Assembly: GCF_900108565.1 (NCBI RefSeq)
Contig: NZ_LT629971.1
Span: 2,356,001-2,420,000, forward strand
From: Mycolicibacterium rutilum
GTDB lineage: Bacteria; Actinomycetota; Actinomycetes; Mycobacteriales; Mycobacteriaceae
Length of the DNA stretch: 64,000 bases
Direction: 5' to 3'
Position 1 is the first letter of the stretch. Each line of letters starts with the position of its first letter. Positions 42,436 to 51,804 of this stretch are shown here, piece by piece. The position numbers were made by a program, and so were the translations under genes. Under the pieces are notes generated by a model. The model was not told the origin of the DNA. It did not search any database and worked only from the letters and a program-made list of their open reading frames with translations.

Positions 42436-44822
42436 CCGCCATACCCGAGACCCACGCCGTCGGGTTGACCGACGCCGAAGTCGCGCAACGGATCGCCGAA
42501 GGCAAGACCAACGACGTGCCGACCCGCGCGGCGCGCAGCGTCTCCGAGATCATCCGATCCAACGTGTTCACCCGGATCAACGCGATCCTCGGGGTGTTGT
42601 TTGTCATCGTGCTGTCCACCGGTTCGGTGATCAACGGCGCGTTCGGCCTGCTGATCATCGCCAACAGCGCCATCGGCATCATCCAGGAGTTGCGGGCCAA
42701 GCAGACGCTCGACAAGCTGGCGATCGTCGGGCAGGCCAAACCGTTGGTGCGCAGGCAGTCCGGCACCACCGCGGTGCCGCCCAGCGAGGTCGTGCTCGAC
42801 GACATCATCGAACTGGGCCCCGGTGACCAGATCGTCGTCGACGGCGAGATCGTCGAGGAGGCCAACCTCGAGGTCGACGAGTCGTTGCTGACGGGGGAGG
42901 CCGACCCGATCGCCAAAGACCCCGGCGATCAGGTGATGTCGGGCAGTTTCGTCGTCGCGGGCAGCGGCGCGTACCGGGCCACCAAGGTCGGCAGGGAGGC
43001 GTACGCGGCGAAGCTGGCCGAGGAGGCGAGCAAGTTCACGCTGGTCAACTCCGAACTGCGCAGCGGCATCAACAAGATCCTGCAGTTCATCACCTACCTG
43101 CTGATCCCCGCCGGCCTGCTGATCATCTACACGCAGTTGTTCACCACCGAATCCGGTTGGCGCCGTTCGGTACTGGCGATGGTCGGCGCGCTGGTGCCGA
43201 TGGTGCCCGAAGGTCTGGTGCTGATGACGTCGATCGCGTTCGCGGTCGGCGTGATCCGGCTGGGCCGCAGGCAGTGCCTGGTCAACGAATTGCCCGCGAT
43301 CGAGGGGCTGGCGCGGGTCGACGTGGTGTGCGCCGACAAGACCGGAACGCTGACCGAGAACGGGATGCGGGTGTCGGACCTCAAGCGCCTCGACGAGACC
43401 GACGTGGGAAACATCCTGGCGCAGTTGGCCGTCGACGACGGCCGCCCGAACGCCAGCATGCAGGCGATCGCGGAGGCCTACAAGATGCCGCCCGGCTGGA
43501 CCGCGACCGCCGTCGCACCGTTCAAATCGGCGACCAAGTGGAGCGGCGCGTCCTACGGTGAGCACGGCAACTGGGTGATCGGCGCGCCCGACGTGCTGTG
43601 TGAGCCCGGTTCGCCGGTCGCCGATCAGGCCGAGCAGATCGGCGCCGACGGGCTGCGGGTGCTGCTGCTGGGCGCCAGCGACCTGCCGGTCGACCATCCC
43701 GACGCGCCGGGCCGCGTGACGCCGGCCGCGCTAGTGGTGCTGGAACAGCGGGTGCGTCCCGACGCGCGGGACACGCTCGACTACTTCGCGTCCCAGCAGG
43801 TGTCGATCAAGGTGATCTCGGGCGACAACGCGGTCTCGGTCGGCGCGGTGGCCGGATCGCTGGGGCTGCACGGTGAGTGCATGGACGCCCGGCAGCTGCC
43901 GCAGGCCACCGAGGAACTCGCCGAGGCCCTCGAGACGCACACCACCTTCGGCCGGGTGCGGCCCGACCAGAAACGGTCCATGGTCCACGCGCTGCAGTCG
44001 CACGGGCACACGGTCGCGATGACCGGTGACGGCGTCAACGACGTACTCGCGCTCAAGGACGCCGACATCGGGGTGGCGATGGGCTCGGGCAGCTCGGCCT
44101 CGCGCGCGGTGGCGCAGATAGTGTTGCTGGACAACAAATTCGCGACGCTGCCCTACGTCGTCGGTGAGGGCCGCCGGGTGATCGGCAACATCGAACGGGT
44201 CTCGAACCTGTTCTTGACCAAGACCGTGTACTCGGTGCTGCTCGCGATCTTCGTCGGACTGGCCGGGCTGGCCTCGAAGTTCTTCGGCACCGACCCGTTG
44301 CTGTTCCCGTTCCAGCCGATCCACGTCACGATCGCGGCGTGGTTCACGATCGGCATCCCGGCGTTCGTGCTGTCGCTGGCGCCGAACAACGAGCGCGCCC
44401 ACTCCGGCTTCGTGCGCCGGGTGATGACGGCGGCGCTGCCCTCCGGACTGGTGGTCGGGCTGGCGACGTTCATCTCCTATCTCGTCGCCTACCAGGGCCG
44501 CGAAGCGTCGTCGGCCGAGCAGACGCAGGCGTCGACGGCGGCGCTGATCACGCTGCTGGTCGCTGCGGTCTGGGTGCTCGCGGTGGTGGCACGCCCGTAC
44601 CAGTGGTGGCGGGTGGCGCTGGTCGCGGTGTCCGGGCTGGCCTACGTGGTCATCTTCTCGATACCGCTGGCGCGTGACCTGTTCATTCTCGACATTTCGA
44701 ACGTCAAGACCACGACGATCGCCCTGCTGATCGGGGTGGCCGGCGCGGTCGCGGTCGAGGTGATCTGGTGGGTGCAGGGGGCGGCGCTGGGAGAGCCTCG
44801 ACGGCTGTGGCGATCCGAGTAG
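42432..44822 (+). CDS. ctpE: P-type cation-transporting ATPase CtpE
   Basis: A 796-residue P-type ATPase. CtpE of mycobacteria imports Ca2+ (literature from M. smegmatis). Sequence shows the actuator motif LLTGEADPI, the phosphorylation site [11 protein letters not shown], hinge [20 protein letters not shown], and about ten membrane segments, four of them after residue 595. There is no heavy-metal-binding CxxC at the N-terminus. The M4 region reads [16 protein letters not shown], with the PEGL ion-site pattern of Ca2+/Na+ pumps. The start is GTG 42432, coupled to the preceding gene. Order matches Rv0907-Rv0908. Confidence 0.94.
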   Translation: MTAIPETHAVGLTDAEVAQRIAEGKTNDVPTRAARSVSEIIRSNVFTRINAILGVLFVIVLSTGSVINGAFGLLIIANSAIGIIQELRAKQTLDKLAIVGQAKPLVRRQSGTTAVPPSEVVLDDIIELGPGDQIVVDGEIVEEANLEVDESLLTGEADPIAKDPGDQVMSGSFVVAGSGAYRATKVGREAYAAKLAEEASKFTLVNSELRSGINKILQFITYLLIPAGLLIIYTQLFTTESGWRRSVLAMVGALVPMVPEGLVLMTSIAFAVGVIRLGRRQCLVNELPAIEGLARVDVVCADKTGTLTENGMRVSDLKRLDETDVGNILAQLAVDDGRPNASMQAIAEAYKMPPGWTATAVAPFKSATKWSGASYGEHGNWVIGAPDVLCEPGSPVADQAEQIGADGLRVLLLGASDLPVDHPDAPGRVTPAALVVLEQRVRPDARDTLDYFASQQVSIKVISGDNAVSVGAVAGSLGLHGECMDARQLPQATEELAEALETHTTFGRVRPDQKRSMVHALQSHGHTVAMTGDGVNDVLALKDADIGVAMGSGSSASRAVAQIVLLDNKFATLPYVVGEGRRVIGNIERVSNLFLTKTVYSVLLAIFVGLAGLASKFFGTDPLLFPFQPIHVTIAAWFTIGIPAFVLSLAPNNERAHSGFVRRVMTAALPSGLVVGLATFISYLVAYQGREASSAEQTQASTAALITLLVAAVWVLAVVARPYQWWRVALVAVSGLAYVVIFSIPLARDLFILDISNVKTTTIALLIGVAGAVAVEVIWWVQGAALGEPRRLWRSE

Positions 44823-44832
44823 GCTTCGACCC

Positions 44833-45081
44833 ATGTCGTTTCTGGACAAGCTGAAGAACTGGGTGTCGAAGAATCCCGACAAAGCCGGCAGCGCGATCGA
44901 CAAGGCGGGCGATTTCTTCGACCAGAAGACACAGGGCAAATACACGCAGCACGTCGACAAGGCACAGGACGCGGCGCGCAACTACGTCACCAAGAACAAC
45001 CCGCAGGGCGCCCCGCAGCCGCAACAACCGGCACCGCCGCCGCCCCAGCAGCAGCCACCGACCGCGCCGCCCACCTCGTAG
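44833..45081 (+). CDS. Antitoxin, Rv0909-like
   Basis: An 82-residue protein. The N-terminal 55 residues (SFLDKLKNWVSKNPDKAGSA, then DKAGDFFDQKTQGKYTQHVD) form a charged amphipathic helix resembling the Rv0909/MT0933-type antitoxin. The C-terminal 25 residues are almost pure Pro and Gln, longer and more repetitive than I recall for Rv0909. The start is ATG 44833. It is followed 2 bases later by the toxin-like gene, and the pair corresponds to Rv0909-Rv0910, reported as a toxin-antitoxin module in M. tuberculosis. Confidence 0.82.
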   Translation: MSFLDKLKNWVSKNPDKAGSAIDKAGDFFDQKTQGKYTQHVDKAQDAARNYVTKNNPQGAPQPQQPAPPPPQQQPPTAPPTS

Positions 45082-45083
45082 CA

Positions 45084-45521
45084 ATGGCCAAACTCTCGGT
45101 CTCCGTCGACGTCCCCCTGCCGCCGGAGCAGGCATGGGCGTGCGCGTCCGACCTGGCGCGGTACAAGGAATGGCTGAGCATCCACCGCGTGTGGCGCAGC
45201 AAGCTGCCCGAGACGCTCGAGAAGGGCACGACCCTCGAATCCATCGTCGAGGTGAAGGGAATGCCGAACCGGATCAAGTGGACCATCGTCCACTACCGCC
45301 CGCCGGAGACGATGACGCTCAACGGCGACGGTAAAGGCGGCGTCAAGGTCAAGCTGATGGGCAAGGTCAAACCGTCGGGCGACGGGTCGACGGTGACCTT
45401 CGACGTGCACCTCGGCGGGCCGGCGTTGTTCGGTCCGATCGGCATGGTGGTCGCGGGGGCACTCAAGGGTGACATCCAGCAGTCGTTGAACCGGTTCAAG
45501 GCGATCTTCACGCCGGCCTGA
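45084..45521 (+). CDS. SRPBCC-fold toxin, Rv0910-like
   Basis: A 145-residue protein, close in memory to Rv0910: LSVSVDVPLPPEQAWACASD, EWLSIHRVWRSKLPETLEKG, VKGMPNRIKWTIVHYRPPET and FDVHLGGPALFGPIGMVVAG. Its fold is START/SRPBCC, unusual for toxins, and the toxic mechanism of Rv0910 is not well understood. The start ATG 45084 lies 2 bases after the antitoxin stop, fitting co-translation with antitoxin first. The VOC gene follows after 4 bases. Confidence 0.85.
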   Translation: MAKLSVSVDVPLPPEQAWACASDLARYKEWLSIHRVWRSKLPETLEKGTTLESIVEVKGMPNRIKWTIVHYRPPETMTLNGDGKGGVKVKLMGKVKPSGDGSTVTFDVHLGGPALFGPIGMVVAGALKGDIQQSLNRFKAIFTPA

Positions 45522-45525
45522 CCGC

Positions 45526-45906
45526 ATGCGATTCGAACGCGCCGTCCCGATCCTGCGGGTGTTCGACGCCGCCAAGGCCGACGAGTTCTATCTCGGCTAT
45601 CTCGGTTTCACCACCGACTGGGAGCACCGGTTCGAACCCGGCATGCCGCTGTATCGCCAGATCAGCCGCTCGGAGTTGATCATTCACCTCTCCGAGCACC
45701 ACGGCGACGGGACGCCGGGCAGCGCCGTGTTCCTGCCGATGCACGGCATCGCGCAGTTCCACGCCGAACTCGCCGCCAAGGATTACGCCTTCGCCCGCCC
45801 CGGCCTCGAACGCGAACCCTGGGGCATAACCATCGACGTCGCCGATCCCTTCGGCAACCAACTGCGCTTCTGCGACAACGACGCTCAGAAGGGTGGTGGT
45901 TCGTAG
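45526..45906 (+). CDS. Glyoxalase/bleomycin-resistance (VOC) family protein
   Basis: A 126-residue protein typical of the bleomycin-resistance-protein group: RFERAVPILRVFDAAKADEF, FYLGYLGFTTDWEHRF, SELIIHLSEHHGDGTPGSAV, and WGITIDVADPFGNQLRFCD. It probably acts as a dimer, either binding a drug or carrying a metal site; substrate unknown. The start is ATG 45526. Its last 22 bases overlap the convergent DUF222-HNH gene, so the C-terminal residues (DAQKGGGS) may come from the joining event. In M. tuberculosis this position after Rv0910 is held by Rv0911, a longer protein. Confidence 0.8.
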   Translation: MRFERAVPILRVFDAAKADEFYLGYLGFTTDWEHRFEPGMPLYRQISRSELIIHLSEHHGDGTPGSAVFLPMHGIAQFHAELAAKDYAFARPGLEREPWGITIDVADPFGNQLRFCDNDAQKGGGS

Positions 45907-47327
45907 GTGGCGGCCAGCCAGGCTTGGTGTTGGCGTTGTTGTTCGGTGATGATTTCGGTGCGTTTGCGGCGTTCGGTGGCGATGCGCTCGCGGCGGTCTT
46001 GTTCTCGGGTCTGTCGGCGTCGCGGCATCATCGCGATGCGGTCGGGGCTTTCGGGTGGTAGTGGTGTGGTTTCGACGGTGCCGGTGGGTTGTCGCAGCGC
46101 GGGGAACATGCTCGCGCCGTGTGCCTGTGAGCGGTAGGTGTGTCCGGTGGGTGCGGTGAGCACGATGGTGCCGTCGGGCAGTTGTTCGTCTGTGAAGCCG
46201 CCGGCGCCGGTGTTGAACGTTTTGGTGATGTGGTGGATTCGGCAGTAGTGCTTGGTGTTGGACGGGTGTGTCGGTCCGTAGGGCCAGGGCACCGTGTGGT
46301 CGATGTCGCAGCGCTGCACGGGTTTGTCGCATCCTGGCCAGCGACATGTCAGGTCGCGCCAGCGTAGGAATTCGGTCAGCGTGGCGTTGGGGCGATAGCC
46401 GGTTTGTGCGGCGGTGTCGGCGGTCGGTACGGTCACCGGTTTGGTCTGGGCCGCAGGGAGCAGGTTGCGCACGGACTGGGCCGGAAGAACGCCGAATCCG
46501 GGTAGGTAGCCGGGTTTGTCGCTGGTTCCTGCGATGGTGCCCTGTTCGGCGAGTACATGGATGACCGCGGCATTGGCGGCGGCGCGGTTGGCGCGTGCCG
46601 GGCAGTCGTCGAGCCCGCACTGGCAGGCCAATGTCGCCTCGCCGCGTGCCAGCGGGCCGCACGCGTCGGCGCGTCGCTGGGATTTGGTGCGCGGATCGTT
46701 GCTACAGACGGTGTCGGCCAACGCATCCAACCGTTGATCGAGGGCTGCTCCGTCTTCGGCGTGCAACCTGCCTGACACGAAGGCCGTTCCGGCGGTGTCG
46801 CCGGGGTCGATATCGATGTATCGGTGCTTGTCGGCGTCCGGTGGCACGCGCACGGCGGCCGGGTCGAATTCGGCGATGAACAGATCGATGCGGTCGCGCA
46901 GTTTGTTCTTCGACAGTTTCATCCACTTTTCGACCCGCCCGGCCATGGCTTCATCGAGTTCGACCATGACGTCGTCGGCGACGTTGTCGGTGCGCGCGAC
47001 GATCATCGAGACCATCCGGTAGTCGATCAGGCCGCGACACAGCCGTTTGAACACCTGCGGGTGCCGGTCGCGCAGCGTGATCGCCGTCTCGACCTGCCAT
47101 ACCGCCCGCGAGTGGCTGATGTTGAGTACCGGCGATATCTCTGCGGCCACCGAGGAGATCGAATCAGCACAGTACATCTGACGTCCGACCATCTCCGGGA
47201 ACCGCCGACCGGCCAACTCGGCAACCAGAAACCACCGCCGCCCCAACGCCGCAGACTCCTCACGAACCTCCTCACCCATGAAGGTGATCAGATCCGCGTC
47301 CGTGGCGCCGTAAGCGGGATCGTACAT
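45885..47327 (-). CDS. DUF222 HNH endonuclease-domain protein, 13E12 repeat family
   Basis: A 480-residue protein with N-terminal DUF222 (about residues 25-330) and a C-terminal HNH nuclease motif: CRWPGCDKPVQRCDIDHTVP and HYCRIHHITKTF. It is the family of the M. tuberculosis REP13E12 repeats, multi-copy and often LexA-controlled. The start ATG 47327 (MYDPAYGATDADLITF) lies inside a near-perfect SOS box at 47320-47335; in relatives the proteins often start MF[D/E] because the box ATGTTCGA encodes them, so a leaderless start here is likely. ATG 47357 is the alternative. The gene is visibly less GC-rich than its neighbours, a sign of transfer. The exact function is unknown. Confidence 0.88.
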   Translation of the reverse strand: MYDPAYGATDADLITFMGEEVREESAALGRRWFLVAELAGRRFPEMVGRQMYCADSISSVAAEISPVLNISHSRAVWQVETAITLRDRHPQVFKRLCRGLIDYRMVSMIVARTDNVADDVMVELDEAMAGRVEKWMKLSKNKLRDRIDLFIAEFDPAAVRVPPDADKHRYIDIDPGDTAGTAFVSGRLHAEDGAALDQRLDALADTVCSNDPRTKSQRRADACGPLARGEATLACQCGLDDCPARANRAAANAAVIHVLAEQGTIAGTSDKPGYLPGFGVLPAQSVRNLLPAAQTKPVTVPTADTAAQTGYRPNATLTEFLRWRDLTCRWPGCDKPVQRCDIDHTVPWPYGPTHPSNTKHYCRIHHITKTFNTGAGGFTDEQLPDGTIVLTAPTGHTYRSQAHGASMFPALRQPTGTVETTPLPPESPDRIAMMPRRRQTREQDRRERIATERRKRTEIITEQQRQHQAWLAATYEPPPF

Positions 47328-47335
47328 ATGTTCGA
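47320..47335. promoter_or_regulatory. SOS (LexA) box enclosing the DUF222-HNH start codon
   Basis: TCGTAC-ATAT-GTTCGA matches the mycobacterial SOS box TCGAAC-N4-GTTCGA at 11 of 12 fixed positions. The reverse-strand ATG of the DUF222-HNH gene (47327-47325) is inside it. 13E12-family genes of M. tuberculosis are known members of the LexA regulon. Confidence 0.75.
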
Positions 47336-47337
47336 TA

Positions 47338-47998
47338 CTACTCGGGTCCACCGACATTGAACGTGCACGACGAAAAGGATCTAAGCAAGGGCAGCAGACC
47401 CGCCCACGGCGCACCACTGCGGCCGGTCAGCACGGTCAGGATCTGCCGCCGCTCCGCCAACCCCTCCGGCAGCAACGGCAGTGCCCAATCGTGGACCTGG
47501 CCCTTGCGGAGAATGAACGTGAACTGAGATCCGGCCGTCGCCAGTGCCTTTTCCTGCAGCACCAGGCTCGCCGGTGTCGGCGACCCGCGCCGGACGAGTT
47601 CCTGACCCGCGGCCAACGCGAGACCCCCGCCTGCCGAATCTCCGTACACCGTCACCTGTTTCGCGCTGTGCTCGTCGATCACCGCGGACAGGAGGTCCGC
47701 GATACGCGGAACCTCAACACCGGCGGTGCTGTGCGGCGCCAATCCGTACATCGGCACGACCACCGTCGCGCCGGTGTCGCGGGCGATCGCGGCGTAGTCG
47801 AACCAAGTGGATCACGGTCGGTTGGATCACGTACGCGCCGCCGTGCAGCGCGACGACATGTCGACCCGACGGCGAGGGCGGCGTCAAGGTCCAGACCGGC
47901 ATGCCGTCGAACTCGTCCCGTGCCACCTGCAGCCCCAACGTGGTGAAAAAGGGCGGGTGGTCCGTCGCGACGAACGAGGTCAGGGTCGCCGAAGTCAA
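47338..47998 (-). pseudogene. Decayed alpha/beta-hydrolase paralogue, frameshift and deletion
   Basis: This is a broken copy of the secreted hydrolase that lies just upstream on the same strand. The first part reads HPPFFTTLGLQVARDEFDGM, then VVALHGGAYVIQPTVIHL, after which the frame breaks; the second continues ARDTGATVVVPMYGLAP, YGDSAGGGLALAAGQELVRRG and then jumps to GSQFTFILRKGQVHDWALPL. An extra A at 47806/47807 explains the shift: removing it restores HWFDYAAIARDTGA, as in the paralogue. About 77 codons, including the catalytic Asp region, are missing near 47555. The N-terminal signal and linker are also absent. It is therefore a non-functional remnant of a tandem duplication. Confidence 0.85.
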
Positions 47999-49554
47999 GC
48001 CCGACGGCGCTGGTGAACGTGGTCACCACGCGCTTCGGGCTCGCCCAGCAGGTCCCGGTACACCGACGGCCGCACCGCCTGCGCATCGGGGAGGAAACCG
48101 AAGATCGCCCAGTCGTGGAGCCGCCCCCGGCTCAAGTTGAAGGTGAAATTGTCGTACCCGTTTTCGGTGACCAGCTGCTGCAGCCGCAAAGTGTCTGGGG
48201 TGAGCAGGTCCAGTGATCCGGAGTAGACCGCGATCGGTGGTAGCCCTTCTATCGACCCGTACAGCGGGCTGGCGTACCGGTGATCGACGCCGAGTACCCC
48301 GCCCCAGTCCTGGCCTGCCCGAACAAGATTCGGCACATCGAGGAGCGGGTCGCCAGGGTCGAGCTGGCGGCTCAGCGGATCGCTGACCGTCGCATCGAGC
48401 CACGGCGCGAACAACACCATGCGCTCCGGCACCGCCGACCCCCGATGTACCAGCTCCTGCACCGCGGCGAGCGCGATGCCGCCGCCTGCCGAGTCCCCGA
48501 TGACGCTGACGTTGTCGGCGCCGTGCTCGGTGATGAGCTGTTCGAGGTAATCCGCCGTCTGAGGAACGACGACATCTGCCGTGCCACCGTCCGGGACAAG
48601 CGGGTAGAGCGGCACGAGCACCGTCGCACCGGTATCGCGCGCCATGTCGGTGTAGGTCCACCAGTGGAACAGGCTGGCTTCGGCGACATAGGCGCCGCCG
48701 TGCAGCGCGACGATGTACTTGCCCGACGGATCCTGCGGCCGCAGCGACCACACCGGTGTGCCCTCGAACTCGGTGCGCTCCACCCTCAGGCCGTGCCGGA
48801 AGAAAAACGGCGGCACCCCGTCGGTGAACAGCGGCACCTCCAGGCTGGTGAAGGTGAGCAGGCCGCCGAACGGTTTGAGCACGAGATCGACGACCCGCAG
48901 ACCGGTGACCACGAGTTCGTGGACGAGACTCGGTGCGCCGGTGTACTGGCTTTCCCAATCGGCAGCGACGTCCGGCGCCGCGATCTCGCGCCGCGCGGCG
49001 GCCAGGAACGCCCATTCCGCCGGTGTATTGACCGGTATTTCGGGGGCGCCGCCCGCGGTCGAGAGCGGGCTGAGCGCCGCGGCGACAGATTCCGGTGGCG
49101 GAGGCAGGTCGACGGTGCCCTCCGCCGGCTCATCGGCCTCGACGACCTCGTCGGGCATGTCGACCTCTTCGGGAACGTCGAGCACGGGTCGCTCGTCGAC
49201 CGGGTCCGGCTCGGTCACAACGACGGTGGCAGGGGCGGCGTCAGCCTCCGGCTCCACCGGTGTGCTCAACCGGGACTTCTTCGACTTCGGGCGCGACTCG
49301 GTGTCGTCGGTGTCGGTTTCGTCTTCGGCGGCGTCGATTTCGTCGTCGACTCTGTCGACCTCGTCTTTTTCGTTGTCGTCATTCTGCGCTGACGCAGGTG
49401 TCGAATCTTCAGACGCCTTCTCGGAGCTCTCTGACGCCGCGGACTCGCTACCGGAATCCGTCGGATCGGCAAGCGCCACACCGCAGCCGAGCCCAGTCCA
49501 GATCGCAACACCAAGCCCGACGGATGCGATCAGGCAGCTCGCCCGGTTGAGCAT
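47995..49554 (-). CDS. Secreted alpha/beta hydrolase (HSL/esterase type) with acidic N-terminal region
   Basis: A 519-residue exported esterase or lipase-like protein. Start ATG 49554 (MLNRASCLIASVGLGVAIWT) has AAGGAG at 5 bases; the GTG two codons earlier is too close to it. The signal peptide ends near GVALA, before DPTDSGSESAAS. About 100 residues rich in Ser, Glu and Asp follow (DEVDRVDDEIDAAEDETDTD), then a Pro/Val/Asp linker. The hydrolase domain has oxyanion HGGAY, nucleophile GDSAGGG, Asp in SGSLDLLTPD and His in GRLHDW. The C-terminus (EPEARGDHVHQRRRA) looks non-native because the frame runs into the pseudogene copy. Substrate unknown. Confidence 0.85.
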   Translation of the reverse strand: MLNRASCLIASVGLGVAIWTGLGCGVALADPTDSGSESAASESSEKASEDSTPASAQNDDNEKDEVDRVDDEIDAAEDETDTDDTESRPKSKKSRLSTPVEPEADAAPATVVVTEPDPVDERPVLDVPEEVDMPDEVVEADEPAEGTVDLPPPPESVAAALSPLSTAGGAPEIPVNTPAEWAFLAAARREIAAPDVAADWESQYTGAPSLVHELVVTGLRVVDLVLKPFGGLLTFTSLEVPLFTDGVPPFFFRHGLRVERTEFEGTPVWSLRPQDPSGKYIVALHGGAYVAEASLFHWWTYTDMARDTGATVLVPLYPLVPDGGTADVVVPQTADYLEQLITEHGADNVSVIGDSAGGGIALAAVQELVHRGSAVPERMVLFAPWLDATVSDPLSRQLDPGDPLLDVPNLVRAGQDWGGVLGVDHRYASPLYGSIEGLPPIAVYSGSLDLLTPDTLRLQQLVTENGYDNFTFNLSRGRLHDWAIFGFLPDAQAVRPSVYRDLLGEPEARGDHVHQRRRA

Positions 49555-49582
49555 GCTCACTCCTTCGACGGTGATGACACTG

Positions 49583-51031
49583 TCACTGCAAACGCTCGCG
49601 CAGTGCGCGTTTGAGCACTTTGCCGTAACTGTTCTTCGGCAGCTCGTCGATGAACTCGTAGCGCTTCGGCCGCTTGAACCGGGCGATCCGCTCGAGCAGA
49701 TGGGCGTCGAGTTCCTCGACGGTCACATCGCCGACGACGAACGCGACCACCACCTCGCCCCACTCCTCGTCGGGCGCACCGACGACGCCGGCCTCGATCA
49801 CGCCGGGATGCTCGAGCAGTACCTCTTCGACCTCACGGGGATAGATGTTGCTGCCGCCGCTGATCACCACGTCCTTGGACCGGTCACGGAGCGTGAGGTA
49901 ACCGCGGTCGTCGAACGACCCCATGTCGCCGGTGCGCAGCCACCCGTTCTGCAGCGTCGCGGCCGTCGCATCGGGGTTGTTCCAGTAGCCGGACATGACG
50001 ACGTCTCCGTGGCAGACGATTTCGCCGATTTCACCGACCGCGGCGGGCGTCCCGTCGTCGCTCAGCACCGCGACGTCGACACCGGAGCGGGCGTAACCCA
50101 CCGACCCCAGCACCGCATCGTCGGCGTCGACGTGGTCGTGCCTGCGCAGCCCGGTGATCGTCATCGGCGCCTCACCCTGGCCGTACAACTGCACGAACAC
50201 CGGTCCGAACGCCGCCATCGCCTTCTTCAAGCTGTCGACGTACATCGGCCCGCCGCCGTAGACGATGGTCCGCAGATTGGCCGGGCACGAACGGCCGGTC
50301 TGCACCAGCCGCTGCACCATCGTCGGCGCGAGGAACGCGCTGCAGCCGGGATGGCTCTCGCACAGGTCGAGGAACTCGTCGGGCTCGAACGCCGCCGACT
50401 CCGGGATCACCTGCCGCGCACCGCGCAACACGTACGGCGGGACGTACAGACCCGATCCGTGCGACATCGGCGCACCGTGCACCAGGCTGCAGTTCTCGTC
50501 GGGCGCGTCGAAATCGGCCAGGTGCGACACCGTCATCGCCATCAGGTTGCGGTGCGACAGCATCGCCCCCTTGGACTTGCCGGTCGTTCCGCTGGTGTAG
50601 AACAACCACGCCAGCGTCTCGGCATCCGTCACCGGCGGCGCCAAAGCCTCACCGGCGAACCGGTTCTCGTATGCCGGGGTGCCGATCACCTCGAGCGGGG
50701 CGTCGAGCGTCGGCGCGATCTTCGGTGACGCGAACACCTGCGTCGCACCGGAGTCTTCGAGGATCTGCCCCATCTCGCGCGGATGCAGCTTGTAGTTGAT
50801 CGGCACGTACACGCATTCGGCCGCCCACACCGCGAACATCAACTCGATGATCTCGGGCCGGTTCTCGCTGGCGACCGCGACGCGGGTGCCGGGTTGTCCG
50901 AGCGTGGCCGCCAGCCGCAGCGCCCGCTCCCGCAGCTGCGCCCACGTATGCACCTGCCGCGCACCGAGATACACCGCGCCGCGCTCGCCGAACCGGCTCG
51001 CGGCCTGGTCGAGCAGCGCGAACAGGTTCAC
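49583..51031 (-). CDS. Acyl-CoA synthetase, AMP-forming (FadD-like)
   Basis: A 482-residue adenylate-forming ligase that activates a carboxylic acid with ATP and CoA. Motifs: P-loop YTSGTTGKSKGAMLSHRN, LYGQGEAPMTITG, GYWNNPDATAATLQNGWLRTGD and C-terminal Lys in PKNSYGKVLKRAL. The start GTG 51031 overlaps the SDR stop (GTGA), so translation is coupled; a longer frame lies inside that gene. It is the last gene of the minus-strand arm of the catabolic cluster, downstream of a GntR regulator, beta-propeller protein and second ligase. The acid activated is unknown. Confidence 0.9.
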   Translation of the reverse strand: MNLFALLDQAASRFGERGAVYLGARQVHTWAQLRERALRLAATLGQPGTRVAVASENRPEIIELMFAVWAAECVYVPINYKLHPREMGQILEDSGATQVFASPKIAPTLDAPLEVIGTPAYENRFAGEALAPPVTDAETLAWLFYTSGTTGKSKGAMLSHRNLMAMTVSHLADFDAPDENCSLVHGAPMSHGSGLYVPPYVLRGARQVIPESAAFEPDEFLDLCESHPGCSAFLAPTMVQRLVQTGRSCPANLRTIVYGGGPMYVDSLKKAMAAFGPVFVQLYGQGEAPMTITGLRRHDHVDADDAVLGSVGYARSGVDVAVLSDDGTPAAVGEIGEIVCHGDVVMSGYWNNPDATAATLQNGWLRTGDMGSFDDRGYLTLRDRSKDVVISGGSNIYPREVEEVLLEHPGVIEAGVVGAPDEEWGEVVVAFVVGDVTVEELDAHLLERIARFKRPKRYEFIDELPKNSYGKVLKRALRERLQ

Positions 51032-51804
51032 TGCCGTGCCACCCACTCGGCGTTGAGCGCGAAGTCGGACAGGTACTTCGTCGAACTCCAGCCGCCGTCG
51101 ACGACGATCGTCTGACCGTTGATGAAACTCGCGCCGTCCGAACACAGGAACGCCACGGTGCTCGCGATGTCGTTGACCTCACCCAGCCGCGGGTACGGCG
51201 TCATCTCCGTGTTGATCTTGCGGAACCGGTCGTCTTCCAACCGGGTGGCCACCATCGGGGTCAACGTCACTCCAGGAGCCACCGCGTTGCACCGGATGCC
51301 CTGCGGCCCGTACTGGCACGCGATGTGCTGCGTCAGCGAGGTCAAGCCGCCCTTGGCCGCCGAGTACGCACCGCCGCGCAGCCCGCCCACCACCGCGAAC
51401 GTCGACGTCACGTTGACGATCCCCGAACCGGACTCCATGTGCCCGATGACATCGCGGGCCAACCGGAACGGCGCCCGCAGCATCAGCCCGAGGAAGTAGT
51501 CCAACGAGTCGTCGTCGGTCTCGTGTAACGGCTTCGGGCTCCCCACACCCGCGTTGTTGACCAGAAAGTCGATGCGGCCCCACCGGTCGAGCGCCGCCGC
51601 CACGATGCGCTGCGGCGCGTCGTCGGCGGTGAGGTCGACGGCGACGGTGGCCACCCGGTCAGGGTCACCGATCGCCGCCTCCAGGTCGGCGAGCCGGTTC
51701 GCGTCACGCCCGGTGCCCAGCACCGCCATCCCCATCTCGGCGAGCTTCGTCGCGCAGCCGAAGCCGATCCCGCTGCTGGCGCCCGTCACGATCGCTACCT
51801 GCAT
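51028..51804 (-). CDS. Short-chain dehydrogenase/reductase (SDR)
   Basis: A 258-residue classical SDR. NAD(P) motif TGASSGIG near the N-terminus, NNAG, the catalytic triad elements Ser (VTSTFAVVGG), Tyr-x3-Lys in AYSAAKGG, and a C-terminal INGQTIVVDGGWSS. The Asp/Arg after the second strand (GTGRDANR) suggests NADP preference. It oxidises or reduces an alcohol/ketone in the pathway; the substrate is unknown. Start ATG 51804 overlaps the end of the upstream ligase gene by 10 bases, and the stop overlaps the downstream ligase start, so the three form one operon. Confidence 0.88.
   Translation of the reverse strand: MQVAIVTGASSGIGFGCATKLAEMGMAVLGTGRDANRLADLEAAIGDPDRVATVAVDLTADDAPQRIVAAALDRWGRIDFLVNNAGVGSPKPLHETDDDSLDYFLGLMLRAPFRLARDVIGHMESGSGIVNVTSTFAVVGGLRGGAYSAAKGGLTSLTQHIACQYGPQGIRCNAVAPGVTLTPMVATRLEDDRFRKINTEMTPYPRLGEVNDIASTVAFLCSDGASFINGQTIVVDGGWSSTKYLSDFALNAEWVARQ

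Noticed and set aside
47338..47998. Two separate short hydrolase genes in place of one pseudogene
   Set aside because: Removing a single extra base joins them into one reading that aligns with the intact neighbour, and neither part has a complete catalytic triad.
45885..49560. Whole stretch considered as a prophage or insertion element
   Set aside because: No integrase, transposase, terminal repeats or target duplications could be found; only the 13E12-type gene hints at mobility.
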